Below, piece after piece: positions 6,247 through 17,752 of a DNA stretch of 64,000 bases. Origin of the DNA: Opitutia bacterium (GTDB taxonomy: Bacteria > Verrucomicrobiota > Verrucomicrobiia > Opitutales > UBA953); the NCBI GenBank assembly GCA_947378845.1, contig CANCLQ010000003.1:1-64000 (forward strand), given 5' to 3'. The position numbers and the translations under genes were made by a program. The notes below the pieces were generated by a model. The model had not been told where the DNA came from and searched no databases. It saw only the letters and a list, made by a program, of their open reading frames with translations. The stretch's first letter is position 1. Each line of letters starts with the position of its first letter.

Positions 6247-8079
6247 GTGTCGCGCAACAAACTGAAAGACATCGCCCATGTCTACATGGGCGTTAGCCCG
6301 CGAGACTTGAAGCCAAGCAAGGAAGGTTCCGCTTTGCCTGTCGCCAAGGAGTCGAAGGGCCAAAGGGAATGCTGGGCTATTACTTTGGCCTGCCTGGATC
6401 AGGACACGGGTCTGATTATCCCGGCTAATATGGAGAGGGCCATGATCAAGGAGACGTTGTTGGCCGAAAGAAGCGAGCAACGTCCTAGTTACAACCTGAG
6501 CATTAACGACATTTTGATCTCAAATCGTGGTCACTACAGGGTTGTTGGGCCCATCATGCCGGATCATCGATATGGCGTTAAGGAAGACGCCACGATGCCC
6601 TGGGTTCCTTCCATGACGATTGTGCTGGTGAGGATGCGTAAGGAATACGAAGAGCACGCCGAACGTCTCGCGTGGTTCCTTGATTCCGAAGGCACAAAGA
6701 AGACCCTCTTTGGTCGTCTGAAGCCTGCTAAGAACGGCCAACTGGTCTTGACCAAGGACAAGTTGGAGGAGCTGGAGTTGCCCGATAAGTTCCTTGATTT
6801 TGATATCAGATACTTTGCTGGTTTGCGCGATCGGATGAATGAAGGAATCCAGCTTCGCCGCAGGATCGCCGAGATGCGTGCAAATCGGACTTCCAAGGCG
6901 ATATGGCGCAACCTGGAAAACCCCGCGTCTTATGCCTTTGATTTTTGTGACAAGGATTTGCCTTCTGCGTTAGGGTGTTCCGATGAGGTTTCCGCCGATA
7001 AGATTGTTAAGTTGTATGCCGACGCCGGCATGGTGCCGCCTGTTTTTACTGATGAATTCCTCGGCTGGGCTAAGCGGCATCTAAATGGCCGAAAGCTGCT
7101 GGAGGCGCTAGGGCCAGGGCACTATATCTCTCGGAAGCTCGCAAGGGCTGCGGATGTCCAGGCGCTCGGGCTAGATTTAGCGTGCCCCTCGCTGGTCCGT
7201 TTTCTCGCTGAGCTCGCAAAGGACAACGCCCACGTGGGGATGATAGGGGAAGTCTCAGGCGAGCTGCTTTCCGCTATGGCTCTGCTGGCTAGGCGTGATG
7301 GCGAAATGACGAATTTAACGATGTGGTCTGAGAATGGTAGCCAGATGAAGGTTGCCGCCGAACGCGTTCGTTTCTCTAACCCCGATGTCCGGGTTGAAAT
7401 CTCGGATAGACCAAGTCTTTATCTTAGCGAGAAGCCGGAGACCGGTTATTATCATGCCGTATTCGCTTTGCTTTCGGACTCTTCCGCATCTGACTTCGAA
7501 AGGCCGATGAAGGGCGTAATGTGGCAAGATGCCATGAACCTTGTCAGGAAAAACGGCATGTTGGTGGTTCTTGGCGATCCTGCGGACATCTGGAAACTTG
7601 GACTTAAGAGTAATTCACCTTTGGCTCAGTATCTTGATGTTATGGTTCAGCTCCCTGGTGCATTGTTTGGAAGCCGTATTTCTCAAAAGGTAATGGCAGT
7701 ATTTCGACATACCGCATCGAAGGACGATGTGAGGATTATCGACGTTACTGGGGCCTCATTCCCAGGGGCGCCGGAAATGCTACCTGAATTAATTCGCACG
7801 AACATTTTGCAGCAAATGGATGAAGGAAAAGGTCCTTTCGTGGAAGCCGCTGTGCGTCGGACGAAAATCCAGCGTTACTCTTCCTGGCCAGGCATCCACG
7901 AGCTGATGGGCCGGTCTGGAGATCTTATTCCTTACACCGCCGAGTCGATTGGAGAGGAACTGTGCTGGCGTGAGGCACGCCTAGAAGAGCTCAGGAAGCG
8001 AGAAGACGAGGAGGCCGTGCGGGTTATTCCTCCCGATGTCGTCACGCCTCCGCCTTCGAAGCCCCAGGGTTGGCAGTAA
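6247..8079 (+). CDS. HsdS-like target-recognition domain fused to degenerate HsdM-like domain
   Basis: A 610-residue protein with a GTG start. Residues 1-215 resemble one half of a type I specificity subunit: LKDIAHVYMG at the start, then ISNRGHYRVVGPI, VLTKDKLEELELP and a helical spacer (RDRMNEGIQLRRRIAEMR). Residues 220-560 follow the order of an HsdM N6-adenine methyltransferase. GEVSGELLSAMAL sits where the SAM-binding D-P-x-x-G-x-G is expected, MWSENGSQMKVAAERV matches the G-Q-E-x-N-P region, and VMVQLPGALFGSRISQKVMAVF matches the late I-x-L-P-x-x-x-F block. I find no N-P-P-F/Y motif, so catalytic activity is doubtful. A recognition-only or sensing role is an inference. No HsdR or nuclease gene is adjacent. 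Confidence 0.7.
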   Translation: MSRNKLKDIAHVYMGVSPRDLKPSKEGSALPVAKESKGQRECWAITLACLDQDTGLIIPANMERAMIKETLLAERSEQRPSYNLSINDILISNRGHYRVVGPIMPDHRYGVKEDATMPWVPSMTIVLVRMRKEYEEHAERLAWFLDSEGTKKTLFGRLKPAKNGQLVLTKDKLEELELPDKFLDFDIRYFAGLRDRMNEGIQLRRRIAEMRANRTSKAIWRNLENPASYAFDFCDKDLPSALGCSDEVSADKIVKLYADAGMVPPVFTDEFLGWAKRHLNGRKLLEALGPGHYISRKLARAADVQALGLDLACPSLVRFLAELAKDNAHVGMIGEVSGELLSAMALLARRDGEMTNLTMWSENGSQMKVAAERVRFSNPDVRVEISDRPSLYLSEKPETGYYHAVFALLSDSSASDFERPMKGVMWQDAMNLVRKNGMLVVLGDPADIWKLGLKSNSPLAQYLDVMVQLPGALFGSRISQKVMAVFRHTASKDDVRIIDVTGASFPGAPEMLPELIRTNILQQMDEGKGPFVEAAVRRTKIQRYSSWPGIHELMGRSGDLIPYTAESIGEELCWREARLEELRKREDEEAVRVIPPDVVTPPPSKPQGWQ

Positions 8080-8131
8080 ACTTGAGCATTAACCGAATAA
8101 AACTTGCGCGCTAAAAACAGTCGGGTAAATT

Positions 8132-8171
8132 AGCAGAGTTGGCAGTTAACTTGTCCGCAAACTGTCCGCAA
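8132..8171 (+). repeat. right subterminal arm repeats of island
   Basis: One 19-bp unit (8132-8150) is followed by the paired TGTCCGCAA motifs with 11-bp period (8152-8160 and 8163-8171). This matches 3031-3089 in the same orientation with one 19-bp unit fewer. It lies in non-coding sequence 48 bases before the right att-like repeat. Confidence 0.7.
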
Positions 8172-8219
8172 AGTTTCTCGGTTGTTGGAGTTCAACGACA
8201 TACAGACGAGAAGCATTCC

Positions 8220-8242
8220 TTCGAATCCCATCGTCTCCGCCA
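8220..8242 (+). repeat. putative attR (tRNA-Ser 3' end, 23 bp)
   Basis: An exact copy of 2958-2980. Upstream bases here do not form the rest of a tRNA, so this is only the 3' end. The chromosome-like gene content resumes just after it. Confidence 0.75.
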
Positions 8243-8301
8243 TTTTATGTCGGTCATGCTACCGCTTTACTATTTCTGACGACCTGGTCAGTCTTTGGGG
8301 T

Positions 8302-8919
8302 ATGAGCGAAACTTCGGATCCGACGGACGGCTGGGACCGTAAGTATGCCAACTCATCTTCGCTTTTCGGCGATCGGCCGAACGATTTCCTTGTCGCCCGA
8401 AAGGCAGGATTCCTTCCGGGGCAGAAGGTCTTGGTTATCGCCGATGGCTCCGGCCGTCACGGGGTTTGGTTGGCCGGCTTAGGACTCAAGGTCGATGCTT
8501 TCGATGTCTCGCCAGAAGCCGATCGTCAGGCGCGGATCTTGGATACACGTCTTGGAGTCACGGTTCATCGTGCCGTTTGCGGATGGGAAGGGTGGCCTAC
8601 ATGGGAAGGCTATGATCACGTCGTCGCAATTTTCATCCAGTTCAGCCCGCCGGAGGAGCGCACCCGGCTCTTCGCACGCATGCGTTCGGCTTTGGTGACG
8701 GGTGGCACCTTGCATCTATTGGGTTACGCTGAGGCCCAGCTTGGGCTGCGTACGGGCGGACCATCGGATATCGCACGGCTCTACTCGCGTGAGCTCCTGC
8801 TTCGTGAGTTCGCCGAAATGACGATCGATTCAATCGCTGAGTATCGCGCAGACCTGTCTGAAGGGACTGCCCATCGCGGCCCCTCGGCTCTGATCAGCCT
8901 AGTCGCCCGTCGAATCTGA
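8302..8919 (+). CDS. class I SAM-dependent methyltransferase (TehB/thiol-MTase-like)
   Basis: A 205-residue cytoplasmic methyltransferase. WDRKYANSSSLFGDRPNDFL is the typical opening of small TehB-like methyltransferases. Motif I is VLVIADGSGRHGVWLAGLG (about residues 42-60) and motif II is VDAFDVSP; the motif I glycines are kept although it reads ADGSGRHG. The ATG at 8302 with GGGG upstream is preferred to an ORF opening at 8182, which would run through the att repeat. It is the first gene after the island. Substrate is unknown; homologues methylate thiols, tellurite or selenite. Confidence 0.85.
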   Translation: MSETSDPTDGWDRKYANSSSLFGDRPNDFLVARKAGFLPGQKVLVIADGSGRHGVWLAGLGLKVDAFDVSPEADRQARILDTRLGVTVHRAVCGWEGWPTWEGYDHVVAIFIQFSPPEERTRLFARMRSALVTGGTLHLLGYAEAQLGLRTGGPSDIARLYSRELLLREFAEMTIDSIAEYRADLSEGTAHRGPSALISLVARRI

Positions 8920-8948
8920 GGTCACATCCGCATCTTCCCCTCCAGTTC

Positions 8949-9320
8949 TTACGGGAACAGGGCACCCCAAGGAATTACCATGGGGTAGAAAATAACGATG
9001 AGCAGGAATGAAACTGCGATACCCCAGTGAATCTCTTTTCGAGAATCGGCATTTCCCAGCCTCGGTGCTACATAGCAAACTAGCCAGACCGACTTATAGA
9101 TGACTTGGAGAAGTAGAATGGGTGCAAAGACAATGGGGTGAAATAATCCTGCGATTGAGCAGATTAAAATAGCGGTCCAAAGTGAGCCAGTGATGGTTCG
9201 CCAGCCAGCACTCTCGGGGAAGTGCCCCCTGGATATCGGCAACAATCCGGTCAGCGACCCTAGAGCTACTGGAACAAGAATCGCGATATTAGCGATATAA
9301 GGAAGTAGCAGAAGGTTCAT
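8949..9320 (-). CDS. small integral membrane protein
   Basis: A 123-residue protein with about four hydrophobic segments (around residues 3-25, 45-62, 63-83 and 101-119) and no recognised motif. It starts six bases after the stop of the family 79-like glycosidase on the same strand and is probably co-transcribed. No function can be assigned. Confidence 0.75.
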   Translation of the reverse strand: MNLLLLPYIANIAILVPVALGSLTGLLPISRGHFPESAGWRTITGSLWTAILICSIAGLFHPIVFAPILLLQVIYKSVWLVCYVAPRLGNADSRKEIHWGIAVSFLLIVIFYPMVIPWGALFP

Positions 9321-9326
9321 CGACTA

Positions 9327-10733
9327 TTAATTAGCGTCGATTGTCAGTACGGCCGCACTGCAGGCGGGCAGGGTGATTTCGAATTTTCCTGCCGCTCCTT
9401 TGATGGTCTCAACTTGAGATGAAGTGAGTTTGCCTTCGGTGGTCACGGTCATGCCGGAGTAAGTGATACCTTCTTTTTCCGATGGCGATTTTCCGACCAA
9501 GCGAGCGACAGTGCCAGCGGCCTGATTTGTGCCGGTGTTGATTGTGGCGGTCGCTGCTTGATTGATGTCTTTATTAATTACGACTACGCGGATTTTTTTG
9601 TCGTCACCGAGAGTAGCATGAGCGGTTACGTTAGCGTTAGATTTAGTTTCTGCAGGTAACAGCTTTCCGCGTCCTGCGTCCTTAAAGAGAAGAAGTGAGT
9701 AATAAAGCGGGCGTGCAGAATACTTGGTGGTCTTTTTATCGTAGGCGATGGCGGTGTAGCCATTCAGTCCGAAGATAGTATGGAAATTGATCCCTGCAGC
9801 ACCGCGTTCGGCGATGTCGAACAAGAAGTCGGAGCCCCAGACGGCAGCGGCGTAAACATCGCTTACACCAGCGGTACCGCCGAGTGAGGTGGAGTTACAT
9901 TCGGCTAAGCGCCAGGCCAGGCCAGCCTTGCGAGCCACGGCCATATTGCCTTCGGCCATCTTAATTGTTTTAGCTTCGGCTTTATCGGACAGGAGTGTTT
10001 CAATCGTAGGAAAGGGCTCCTTATTTGTGGTTGGGTAGAAGTGTGACGTTGCGAAAGAGAGTTTGCTCTTAAAGTCGTTCAGGCATGGCTCAAAAAACTT
10101 AGTATTGCCGCCCGAGGTGTTAGCGGGACCTGTAAGTGGTGCGCCGGGATTCTTCGCTTGGATGACGCGCAATGCTTCGCTCAACTCATTTTTATATTGA
10201 GCGTAGCTGTAGCCTTTCTCGCGGAAGGTTTTCTTGGGAGGCAGATAGTAGTGGTCGGGCTCGTTGCCAATTTCGAAAGCGATGATAGATTTTCCACCCA
10301 CCTTAGATGCGTAATTAATTTCTTCAGCGGAATTAGCGGGGTCGTTGCTCGCTAGGTTAACGCCGTAAATAACTTTCCAGTTAATGGCCTGAATGAAGGC
10401 GTAGAATTGATCGACATGGTTTGGGGTGACGAGCGTCATTTCTTTCGACTCTTTACCGCTCGCTTCGCCCGCCTGCCACTTGCTGAGTTCAACTTTATTG
10501 CCACCGATGCGCAGTACGCAGTCGCCTAAGTTGCGGTGGAGGTTGATGAGGGTACTATTGTCTGCGCGGAAGTGCTTCTCTGCGATGGCCGTCTTTTCGT
10601 AGCTCAAGCCCATGAAATCGGCCGGAATGGTTAATCCTGGCTTATCGGCCTGCACGTTAACTGTGGCGGTGACTTCGCCTCCGAATGCTGGCGAACCGAT
10701 TGCGAAAAGCAGGCAGAGTAAAGTGCGCATCAT
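9327..10733 (-). CDS. secreted glycoside hydrolase, family 79-like
   Basis: A retaining glycosidase resembling GH79 (beta-glucuronidase/heparanase type), with a signal peptide (MMRTLLCLLFAIGSPAFG). FEIGNEPDHYY carries the probable acid/base Glu (about residue 158) and RLAECNS the probable nucleophile Glu (about 278), both with the clan GH-A fold order. The C-terminal 100 residues look like the beta-sandwich that follows the barrel. The start is set at ATG 10733, since the longer frame would use TTG and place 11 charged residues before the signal peptide. It probably cleaves uronic-acid-containing polysaccharide in the periplasm or outside the cell. No regulator or transporter is adjacent. Confidence 0.8.
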   Translation of the reverse strand: MMRTLLCLLFAIGSPAFGGEVTATVNVQADKPGLTIPADFMGLSYEKTAIAEKHFRADNSTLINLHRNLGDCVLRIGGNKVELSKWQAGEASGKESKEMTLVTPNHVDQFYAFIQAINWKVIYGVNLASNDPANSAEEINYASKVGGKSIIAFEIGNEPDHYYLPPKKTFREKGYSYAQYKNELSEALRVIQAKNPGAPLTGPANTSGGNTKFFEPCLNDFKSKLSFATSHFYPTTNKEPFPTIETLLSDKAEAKTIKMAEGNMAVARKAGLAWRLAECNSTSLGGTAGVSDVYAAAVWGSDFLFDIAERGAAGINFHTIFGLNGYTAIAYDKKTTKYSARPLYYSLLLFKDAGRGKLLPAETKSNANVTAHATLGDDKKIRVVVINKDINQAATATINTGTNQAAGTVARLVGKSPSEKEGITYSGMTVTTEGKLTSSQVETIKGAAGKFEITLPACSAAVLTIDAN

Positions 10734-10776
10734 TTGATATAAGAACGGACGGCTGGTCGGTTTCAAGGGCAGTCTC

Positions 10777-11229
10777 TTATTCGGGCTCAGAAGTTTTGGC
10801 CAGTAACTCGATAATCTGTGCGGGCTCTTTTAGATTCTGCGTGGCGGCGTGTAACCCGGGTGGCAGCAACTGAATGGCTTGAGCTTTTAGGTCAGCGATG
10901 AGCGCCTCAACATTTTTAAGCGCTACAGGCAATCCGTCCGCGGGCACCCAGACATCGTAAATCTTTAGAACTTTATCTCCGTCCTCTACTTCTCCTTCGC
11001 CAATTTCATAACCACAGTCTTCGAGTTCATCCCAAAGAACGGCATCGGTTTCAAAAGCATCTTCGAGTGAGTAGGTACGAATTCCCGTGAGCCACTGATC
11101 GAGGGTTTTAAATAAATCATCGTGCGACGCGAGGATATCGGTGAACGTAAAATCTAAACCTACGGCGACAAGTATTTGGCCATTTTCAAGGGCGCCGAGT
11201 TCAGGTTCATGATTGGAAGATTCGCTCAT
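10777..11229 (-). CDS. hypothetical acidic protein
   Basis: A 150-residue, strongly acidic protein of unknown family (many Glu/Asp, for example LWDELEDCGYEIGEGEVEDGD). No signal peptide or membrane segment is seen. It is the last gene of the metH run on the minus strand, about 47 bases after the HI0933-type gene, and may be co-transcribed. Confidence 0.75.
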   Translation of the reverse strand: MSESSNHEPELGALENGQILVAVGLDFTFTDILASHDDLFKTLDQWLTGIRTYSLEDAFETDAVLWDELEDCGYEIGEGEVEDGDKVLKIYDVWVPADGLPVALKNVEALIADLKAQAIQLLPPGLHAATQNLKEPAQIIELLAKTSEPE

Positions 11230-11276
11230 AGATTAAAGTTAATCTAAAAGCCGAGAAAGCCAAGGATGGAGACGAC

Positions 11277-12506
11277 TTACTCCGCAGCGGCCTGCCCGGC
11301 GAGCCAGCCAGTGGTCCAAGCATTCTGAAAGTTAAAGCCGCCCGTCACGCCATCGATATCGAGAACCTCGCCCGCAAAGTAAAGTCCACTCTGTTGGCGA
11401 CTTTCCATCGTTTTGAAATTCACTTCAGAAAGTTTAACACCGCCGCAGGTAACGAACTCATCTTTAAACATGCTTTTGCCGTCGACCGTGAATTCACTGG
11501 CGGTGAGTTGTTTAATTAAGTTCTGTAATCCGCTATTGCTGACGTGTGCCCACGGGGTGGTCGGCGCGATGCCTGCGGAGATAACAAGACGCTCCCAGAG
11601 TCGCTGCGGGAGGGCCACGGGGCTGAAGGTTGTGATTTGCTTGCGAGCGTTTTGTTCGCGAACGGCATTTAATTCTTTTAGCGCAGAATCGTTGGAGTGC
11701 GCTGGCATCCAATTAACCAGAATTTTAAATTTATAATCTACTTCGGCAAAAGTGCGCGCACCCCAGGCTGATAATTTTAAGATCGCAGGTCCGCTGAGAC
11801 CCCAATGGGTAATGAGAATAGGTCCGTCGGTTTTTAATTTTGTGCCGATAGCCTGAACGGAAACATTTTCAGCAGAGAGTCCTGAGAGTTCTGCGAGACG
11901 TGTATCTTGGATGTGGAAAGTAAAGAGCGACGGAACGGGTTGGATAATGCTGTGGCCGAAGGACTCAGCAATGGCCAGGCCGCCCGATGATTTATTGCCA
12001 CCGGTCGCAATAATCAGTCGATCGCACGTCGCTGTGGATTGATTATTAAAGGTAAGTTTGAAGCGGTTTTCTTCGCGCAGAACTTCGCGGACGCCTAGCG
12101 ACGTAATAATTTTAACACCCGCGCGGTCAGCGGCTTTTTGGAGAGCGTCCACGATTGACGCTGAATCATCAGAGACGGGGAACATCCGTCCGTCGGATTC
12201 AGTTTTAGTTTCAACGCCGTGAGAGGCGAACCACGCAATGGTATCGCGCGGCTGGAATCGGTGAAAGGCGCCAAGCAGTTCGCGTCCACCGCGCGGGTAT
12301 TTTTTAATAAGCTCGGCGGCATCAAAGCAGGCATGAGTGACATTGCATCGTCCGCCGCCAGAAATTTTAACTTTTGATAATAGATGCGGTGTGGCTTCGT
12401 ACAGTGTGACCTGTCCGCGTGTGCCTAATTTCTCAGCGCATGTAATGGCGGCAAAGAAGCCCGCGGCACCGCCGCCAATTACCGCCACTTGAGAGACGTT
12501 GACCAT
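11277..12506 (-). CDS. HI0933/YhiN-family FAD-dependent oxidoreductase
   Basis: A 409-residue flavoprotein of the HI0933/BaiN group. The N-terminal dinucleotide-binding motif is VAVIGGGAAGFFAAITCAE (about residues 7-25), followed by KVKISGGGRCNVTH, the family hallmark, then LIIATGG and the closing GEVLDIDGVTGGFNFQNAW. Members are NAD(P)/FAD oxidoreductases of mostly unknown substrate. Its ATG follows the stop of the 108-residue gene directly, so translation is coupled. The gene order is metH, small protein, this gene. Confidence 0.93.
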   Translation of the reverse strand: MVNVSQVAVIGGGAAGFFAAITCAEKLGTRGQVTLYEATPHLLSKVKISGGGRCNVTHACFDAAELIKKYPRGGRELLGAFHRFQPRDTIAWFASHGVETKTESDGRMFPVSDDSASIVDALQKAADRAGVKIITSLGVREVLREENRFKLTFNNQSTATCDRLIIATGGNKSSGGLAIAESFGHSIIQPVPSLFTFHIQDTRLAELSGLSAENVSVQAIGTKLKTDGPILITHWGLSGPAILKLSAWGARTFAEVDYKFKILVNWMPAHSNDSALKELNAVREQNARKQITTFSPVALPQRLWERLVISAGIAPTTPWAHVSNSGLQNLIKQLTASEFTVDGKSMFKDEFVTCGGVKLSEVNFKTMESRQQSGLYFAGEVLDIDGVTGGFNFQNAWTTGWLAGQAAAE

Positions 12507-12833
12507 TTATTCGGCGAAGCCAAATTGCTGTAACATGCGAACGACGCCGGTTGTGGGGTCGGGTCGCATGTTTGCAGGGACGTTTTTAAAACCTTCGATG
12601 GTGCAGGAAAGGTAGCCGGTTTTTCGATTCACATCTGCGGTGCGTTGATTCGCTTCGAGCCAGCGCTGAAGGGCAGCAGCAGCTTTCGCCCACTCAGGCC
12701 AATCAAGTTCAACCTGGTCGGCGACCTCAGTGATTTGGCATAGCGAGCAACTATCACCGAAAAATCTTTGAACGGCTTCGGCGTCAGATGCCCCAATAGC
12801 GGTGACTAGTTTCTGAAACTCACGCTCTTCCAT
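12507..12833 (-). CDS. hypothetical protein coupled to metH
   Basis: A 108-residue soluble protein, not recognised. ATG at 12833 is used; it lies one base after the metH stop codon, so coupling to metH is clear. A TTG start inside metH is less likely. It contains a Cys pair (DSCSLCQI) that could bind metal, and an acidic N-terminal half. The stop touches the start of the next gene. Confidence 0.8.
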   Translation of the reverse strand: MEEREFQKLVTAIGASDAEAVQRFFGDSCSLCQITEVADQVELDWPEWAKAAAALQRWLEANQRTADVNRKTGYLSCTIEGFKNVPANMRPDPTTGVVRMLQQFGFAE

Positions 12834-12834
12834 T

Positions 12835-16524
<3,690 letters not shown>

Positions 16525-16581
16525 CGGCTTTAACGTGGGGTTATCTGGTCAAGGGTCAAGGCACAGGCGGGCCTTGCTGTG

Positions 16582-17247
16582 TCATTCTGGAAGGTCGGGC
16601 TTCTTACACTTCGGCAAATCTTGAGAGCGGTAGAGAACGATACGCTTGCCCTCGAACTTCTCGTCGTTCCAGAGCAGGGGTCGAAGTTCAAATGTGAAGA
16701 ACGGGCTCATCCCTGAGGTCGCTTTCTCGACGGCGGGATCGCCGCCTTGCCAATAAAGGATGCCGTTGGGGAGGGAGTGTTTTACGCCGTGAACGATGAG
16801 TTGCTTTGTTTGATGAACGAAGGTCCGGAGGTCGGCGACGGCACGCCCTGTAATAAAGTCATGTTCGTGACCCAAGGTTTCGGCGCGCGCGTTGAGGGCT
16901 TGGGCATTTTTAAGTCCCAGGCGCTGAATAATATCTTCCACGACCATGATTTTTTTCCCGACCGAATCGACGAGCGTGAATTCGGCCTTGGGGTAGAGCA
17001 CGGCCAGGATCAGTCCGGGAAATCCGCCGCCGGTACCGATATCAATCACGCGTGCTCCCGGTTGGAGCTGCCAAAACTTAATCGCAGCGAGGCAGGGTGC
17101 GTAGTGGTGTCGCTCCAGATTTTCGATGTCTTTACGCGAGACTAGGTTGATTTTGTCATTCCACTCCCGATGTAACGCTGCCATGGCGGTGAGCTGCTCC
17201 CATTGGGTTTCGGTGATTTCTGGGAAGATGGGACGAAGCTCCTGCAT
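16582..17247 (-). CDS. rsmG: 16S rRNA (guanine-527-N7)-methyltransferase
   Basis: RsmG (GidB) methylates G527 of 16S rRNA. The 221 residues contain the family's INLVSRKD region, the SAM motif VIDIGTGGGFPGLILAV (about residues 70-86) and TLVDSVGKK. Loss of RsmG gives low-level streptomycin resistance in other bacteria. Upstream of metH on the same strand, divergent from the Dabb gene. Confidence 0.96.
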   Translation of the reverse strand: MQELRPIFPEITETQWEQLTAMAALHREWNDKINLVSRKDIENLERHHYAPCLAAIKFWQLQPGARVIDIGTGGGFPGLILAVLYPKAEFTLVDSVGKKIMVVEDIIQRLGLKNAQALNARAETLGHEHDFITGRAVADLRTFVHQTKQLIVHGVKHSLPNGILYWQGGDPAVEKATSGMSPFFTFELRPLLWNDEKFEGKRIVLYRSQDLPKCKKPDLPE

Positions 17248-17343
17248 GTAGGGGGTGAGCGTGCGATAGATTTTTGATGGAGCAAGGTTTCATAATAATT
17301 TTTAGAGTTTCCCTCGGTGGGAAATTAGCCAAGTTGCAGATTC

Positions 17344-17640
17344 ATGTTTCACCACTTAGTTTTCTTTTATCTACGTAAAGATCTGACGGCTGCGCAGCGC
17401 TCGGACTTTGAGACAAAGCTACGCGGCCTATCGCGTATCCAGTCCATCAGCTCATGCACCATTGGTCGCCCGGCGCCCATTGAGCGTGCGGTCGTCGATA
17501 GTAGTTATGATTTTGCCGAGATGTTCTTGTTCAAGGACAAGGCGGCGCACGATGCGTACCAGGTGGACCCCATTCACCAGGAGTTTGTCGCGAGCTGTAA
17601 GTCGTACTGGTCCTCGGTCAAAATTTACGACTTCGAATAG
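17344..17640 (+). CDS. Dabb-family (stress-responsive A/B barrel) protein
   Basis: A 98-residue dimeric alpha-beta barrel. The family pattern is visible: MFHHLVFFYLR at the start, the middle SYDFAEMFLFKD, and the final HxxFV region (IHQEFVASCK). Dabb proteins are small cytoplasmic proteins with varied roles. It is transcribed divergently from rsmG and ends 52 bases before the BirA-like site of the biotin operon. Confidence 0.9.
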   Translation: MFHHLVFFYLRKDLTAAQRSDFETKLRGLSRIQSISSCTIGRPAPIERAVVDSSYDFAEMFLFKDKAAHDAYQVDPIHQEFVASCKSYWSSVKIYDFE

Positions 17641-17692
17641 GCATACTGAACATTAAGTTGCTGAATGACAGTAACTTAAGTTCAAATCGCTA

Positions 17693-17724
17693 TTGTAAGC
17701 CAATCGGTAGTTGAGGCTTAACAA
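17693..17724 (+). promoter_or_regulatory. candidate BirA operator upstream of bioA
   Basis: Left half TTGTAAGCC (17693-17701), 14-base spacer, right half GCTTAACAA (17716-17724). Each half differs by one base from the known BirA consensus TTGTNAACC / GGTTNACAA, and 14 falls in the accepted spacing range. It lies 29 bases before the bioA start. Biotin-dependent repression of the operon is the natural inference. Confidence 0.7.
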
Positions 17725-17752
17725 TGCCGTTTTCCTTTAATAAAAGAGGGGT

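Noticed and set aside
11230..11245. AT-rich palindrome AGATTAA/TTAATCT
   Set aside because: Short and symmetric by chance in an AT-rich gap; no regulator or operator consensus matches.
16525..16581. Cobalamin riboswitch before metH
   Set aside because: The gap is only 57 bases and has no room for such an RNA.
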